Below, one piece after another: positions 50,849 to 51,855 of a DNA stretch of 51,855 nucleotides (within the stretch, counting starts at the first letter, position 1; the number at the start of each line of letters is the position of its first letter). A program made the translations under genes and the position numbers. Origin of the DNA: Burkholderiaceae bacterium (GTDB taxonomy: Bacteria > Pseudomonadota > Gammaproteobacteria > Burkholderiales > Burkholderiaceae_C); contig JAEUOY010000011.1 in the NCBI GenBank assembly GCA_016790515.1, positions 1 to 51,855 of the forward strand, written 5' to 3'. The notes beneath the pieces were generated by a model, which searched no databases, had not been told where the DNA came from, and was given only the letters and a program-made list of their open reading frames with translations.

Positions 50849-51855
50849 GTGAGCCCGCTGTACGACCGCCTGGCCGCGCGCGCCGCCCAGGCGCCCGATG
50901 CACCGGCGCTGCAGTGTGGCGGCAGGCAGCTGACAGCGCATGACTTCGTCGCGCTCGTCGACACCACGGCCTTGCGCTTCCAGGCCGAAGGCCTGGGCGA
51001 AGGCGATTCGATCGGCTGGCTGGACCACAACTCGCCCGAGATGCTGGCCGCGCTGCTCGCCTGCGCGAAGCTGGGCGCGGTGTGGGTGCCGCTGAACTGG
51101 CGCCTGGCCGCGCCCGAGCTGGCGGCGATCGCCCGCCACGCCGGGCTGTCGGCGCTGAAGCACGGCCCCGCGCTGGCCGGGCTGGCCGCGCAGGTGCTGG
51201 CGCTGTCCCCGATCTCCGGCCCGGCCGAGGCGGCGCAGCCCGGCGACGTGATGCTGGTCTACACCTCGGGCACCACCGGCGAGCCCAAGGGGGCGATGCA
51301 CAGCCAGGCGGGGATGCTGGCCAACATCGACATCGCCACCGAGGTGCAGGGCCTGAGCGAGGCCGACCGGGTGCTGGCGGTGCTGCCGCTGTTCCATGTC
51401 GGCGGGCTGTGCATCCAGGTGCTGCCGGCGCTGGCCTGCGGCGCGCCGGTGAACCTGCATGCACGCTTCGATCCCGGCGCCTGGCTGCGCGACGCCGAAG
51501 CCTGGCGGCCGACCACCAGCCTGCTGGTGCCGGCGGTGATGCAGGCGCTGCTGGCTCACCCCGACTGGCCGGCGGCCGGCCTGGGCTCGCTGCGTTTCGT
51601 CAACAGCGGGTCGTCGATCGTGCCGGTGACGCTGATCGACGCCTTCCATGCCCGCGGCCTGCCGGTGGCCCAGGTCTACGGCAGCACCGAGACCGGGCCG
51701 TTCTCGATCGCACTGCGGCCCGACGAGGCCCTTTGCCATGTCGGCAGCGTCGGGGGGCCCGCCCCGGGCGGGCGGGGGGGGCGGGCCGCCGCCCCGGGGG
51801 CCACCGTGACCCCCCGGGCCGGCCGCGCGGTCCGGTGGGCGGCGCCCCCCCGGCT
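50849..51855 (+). CDS. AMP-dependent acyl-CoA ligase, N-terminal part (3' end outside window)
   Basis: An ANL-superfamily ligase activating a carboxylic acid to its CoA thioester. The frame runs open from GTG 50849 to the window edge. It shows WLDHNSPEMLAALLACAKLG, the P-loop MLVYTSGTTGEPKGAMHSQA, VLPLFHVGGL, and VYGSTETGPFSIA. It starts 18 bases after the dehydrogenase-like gene, and all genes of this run are co-directional. From about 51750 the sequence becomes G/C homopolymer-rich, and the expected conserved continuation (GSVGRPAPG-like) reads GSVGGPAPGG and then degenerates, so the last ~100 bases are unreliable. Confidence 0.88.
   Translation, partial: MSPLYDRLAARAAQAPDAPALQCGGRQLTAHDFVALVDTTALRFQAEGLGEGDSIGWLDHNSPEMLAALLACAKLGAVWVPLNWRLAAPELAAIARHAGLSALKHGPALAGLAAQVLALSPISGPAEAAQPGDVMLVYTSGTTGEPKGAMHSQAGMLANIDIATEVQGLSEADRVLAVLPLFHVGGLCIQVLPALACGAPVNLHARFDPGAWLRDAEAWRPTTSLLVPAVMQALLAHPDWPAAGLGSLRFVNSGSSIVPVTLIDAFHARGLPVAQVYGSTETGPFSIALRPDEALCHVGSVGGPAPGGRGGRAAAPGATVTPRAGRAVRWAAPPR

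Overview
The window is about 52 kb of high-GC (roughly 70%) chromosomal DNA with strong third-position GC bias. Gene content and gene order (ftsH-folP-glmM-pst-pho; trxA-rho-rpmE; alaA-hom-thrC-mobB-moeA-moaD-moaE) point to a betaproteobacterium of the order Burkholderiales, probably near the Rubrivivax/Leptothrix/Roseateles group. This placement is inferred from synteny and protein character; no search was run. I see no insertion sequence, prophage, CRISPR array, rRNA or tRNA. Both ends cut genes: ftsH lacks its 5' part, and the terminal acyl-CoA ligase lacks its 3' part. The last ~100 bases look like poor-quality contig-end sequence.

Layout. 1-3403: ftsH (partial), folP, glmM. 3415-10253: a complete phosphate regulon, pstS-pstC-pstA-pstB-phoU-phoB-phoR, preceded by a well-formed Pho box. 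10228-14309, minus strand: a GT-C-like membrane protein, then rpmE2, rho and trxA. 14402-19029: two tandem HDOD proteins, the first with a degenerate (pseudo)kinase domain and the second with an intact Ser/Thr kinase plus GAF. They are separated by three 62-bp tandem repeats, each a 21-codon mini-ORF with its own ribosome binding site, chained by ATGA overlaps. 19053-23260: the SRP 4.5S RNA gene (minus), a divergent PurM-like protein (minus), then dnaX-ybaB-recR. 23321-27075: mltD and gloB (minus), and divergently a methyltransferase plus rnhA. 27169-31471: an RND efflux adaptor and pump. 31476-34636, minus: moeA1, moaA and an NlpC/P60 protein. 34839-36737: a propionyl-CoA synthetase-like gene. 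36807-39770, minus: a PIN-PhoH protein, a peroxiredoxin and an Mth938-domain protein. 39909-46664: alaA, hom, thrC, mobB, moeA2, a possible 42-aa protein, moaD and moaE. 46665-47103: a 439-bp non-coding stretch with a large imperfect hairpin. 47104-51855: flavin reductase, NicX-like dioxygenase, NicD-like hydrolase, an acyl-CoA-dehydrogenase-fold protein without the usual catalytic glutamate, and an acyl-CoA ligase.

How the genes work together. The pst/pho block is a self-contained phosphate uptake and sensing circuit. Molybdenum cofactor genes are split between two loci, each with a moeA paralogue. The hom-thrC block makes threonine from aspartate semialdehyde. The final five genes look like one catabolic operon for an unidentified, probably N-heteroaromatic, acid. 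The two loci most likely to hold something undescribed are the pseudokinase/kinase HDOD pair with its repeat-built translation-coupling spacer, and the terminal NicX-like catabolic operon.
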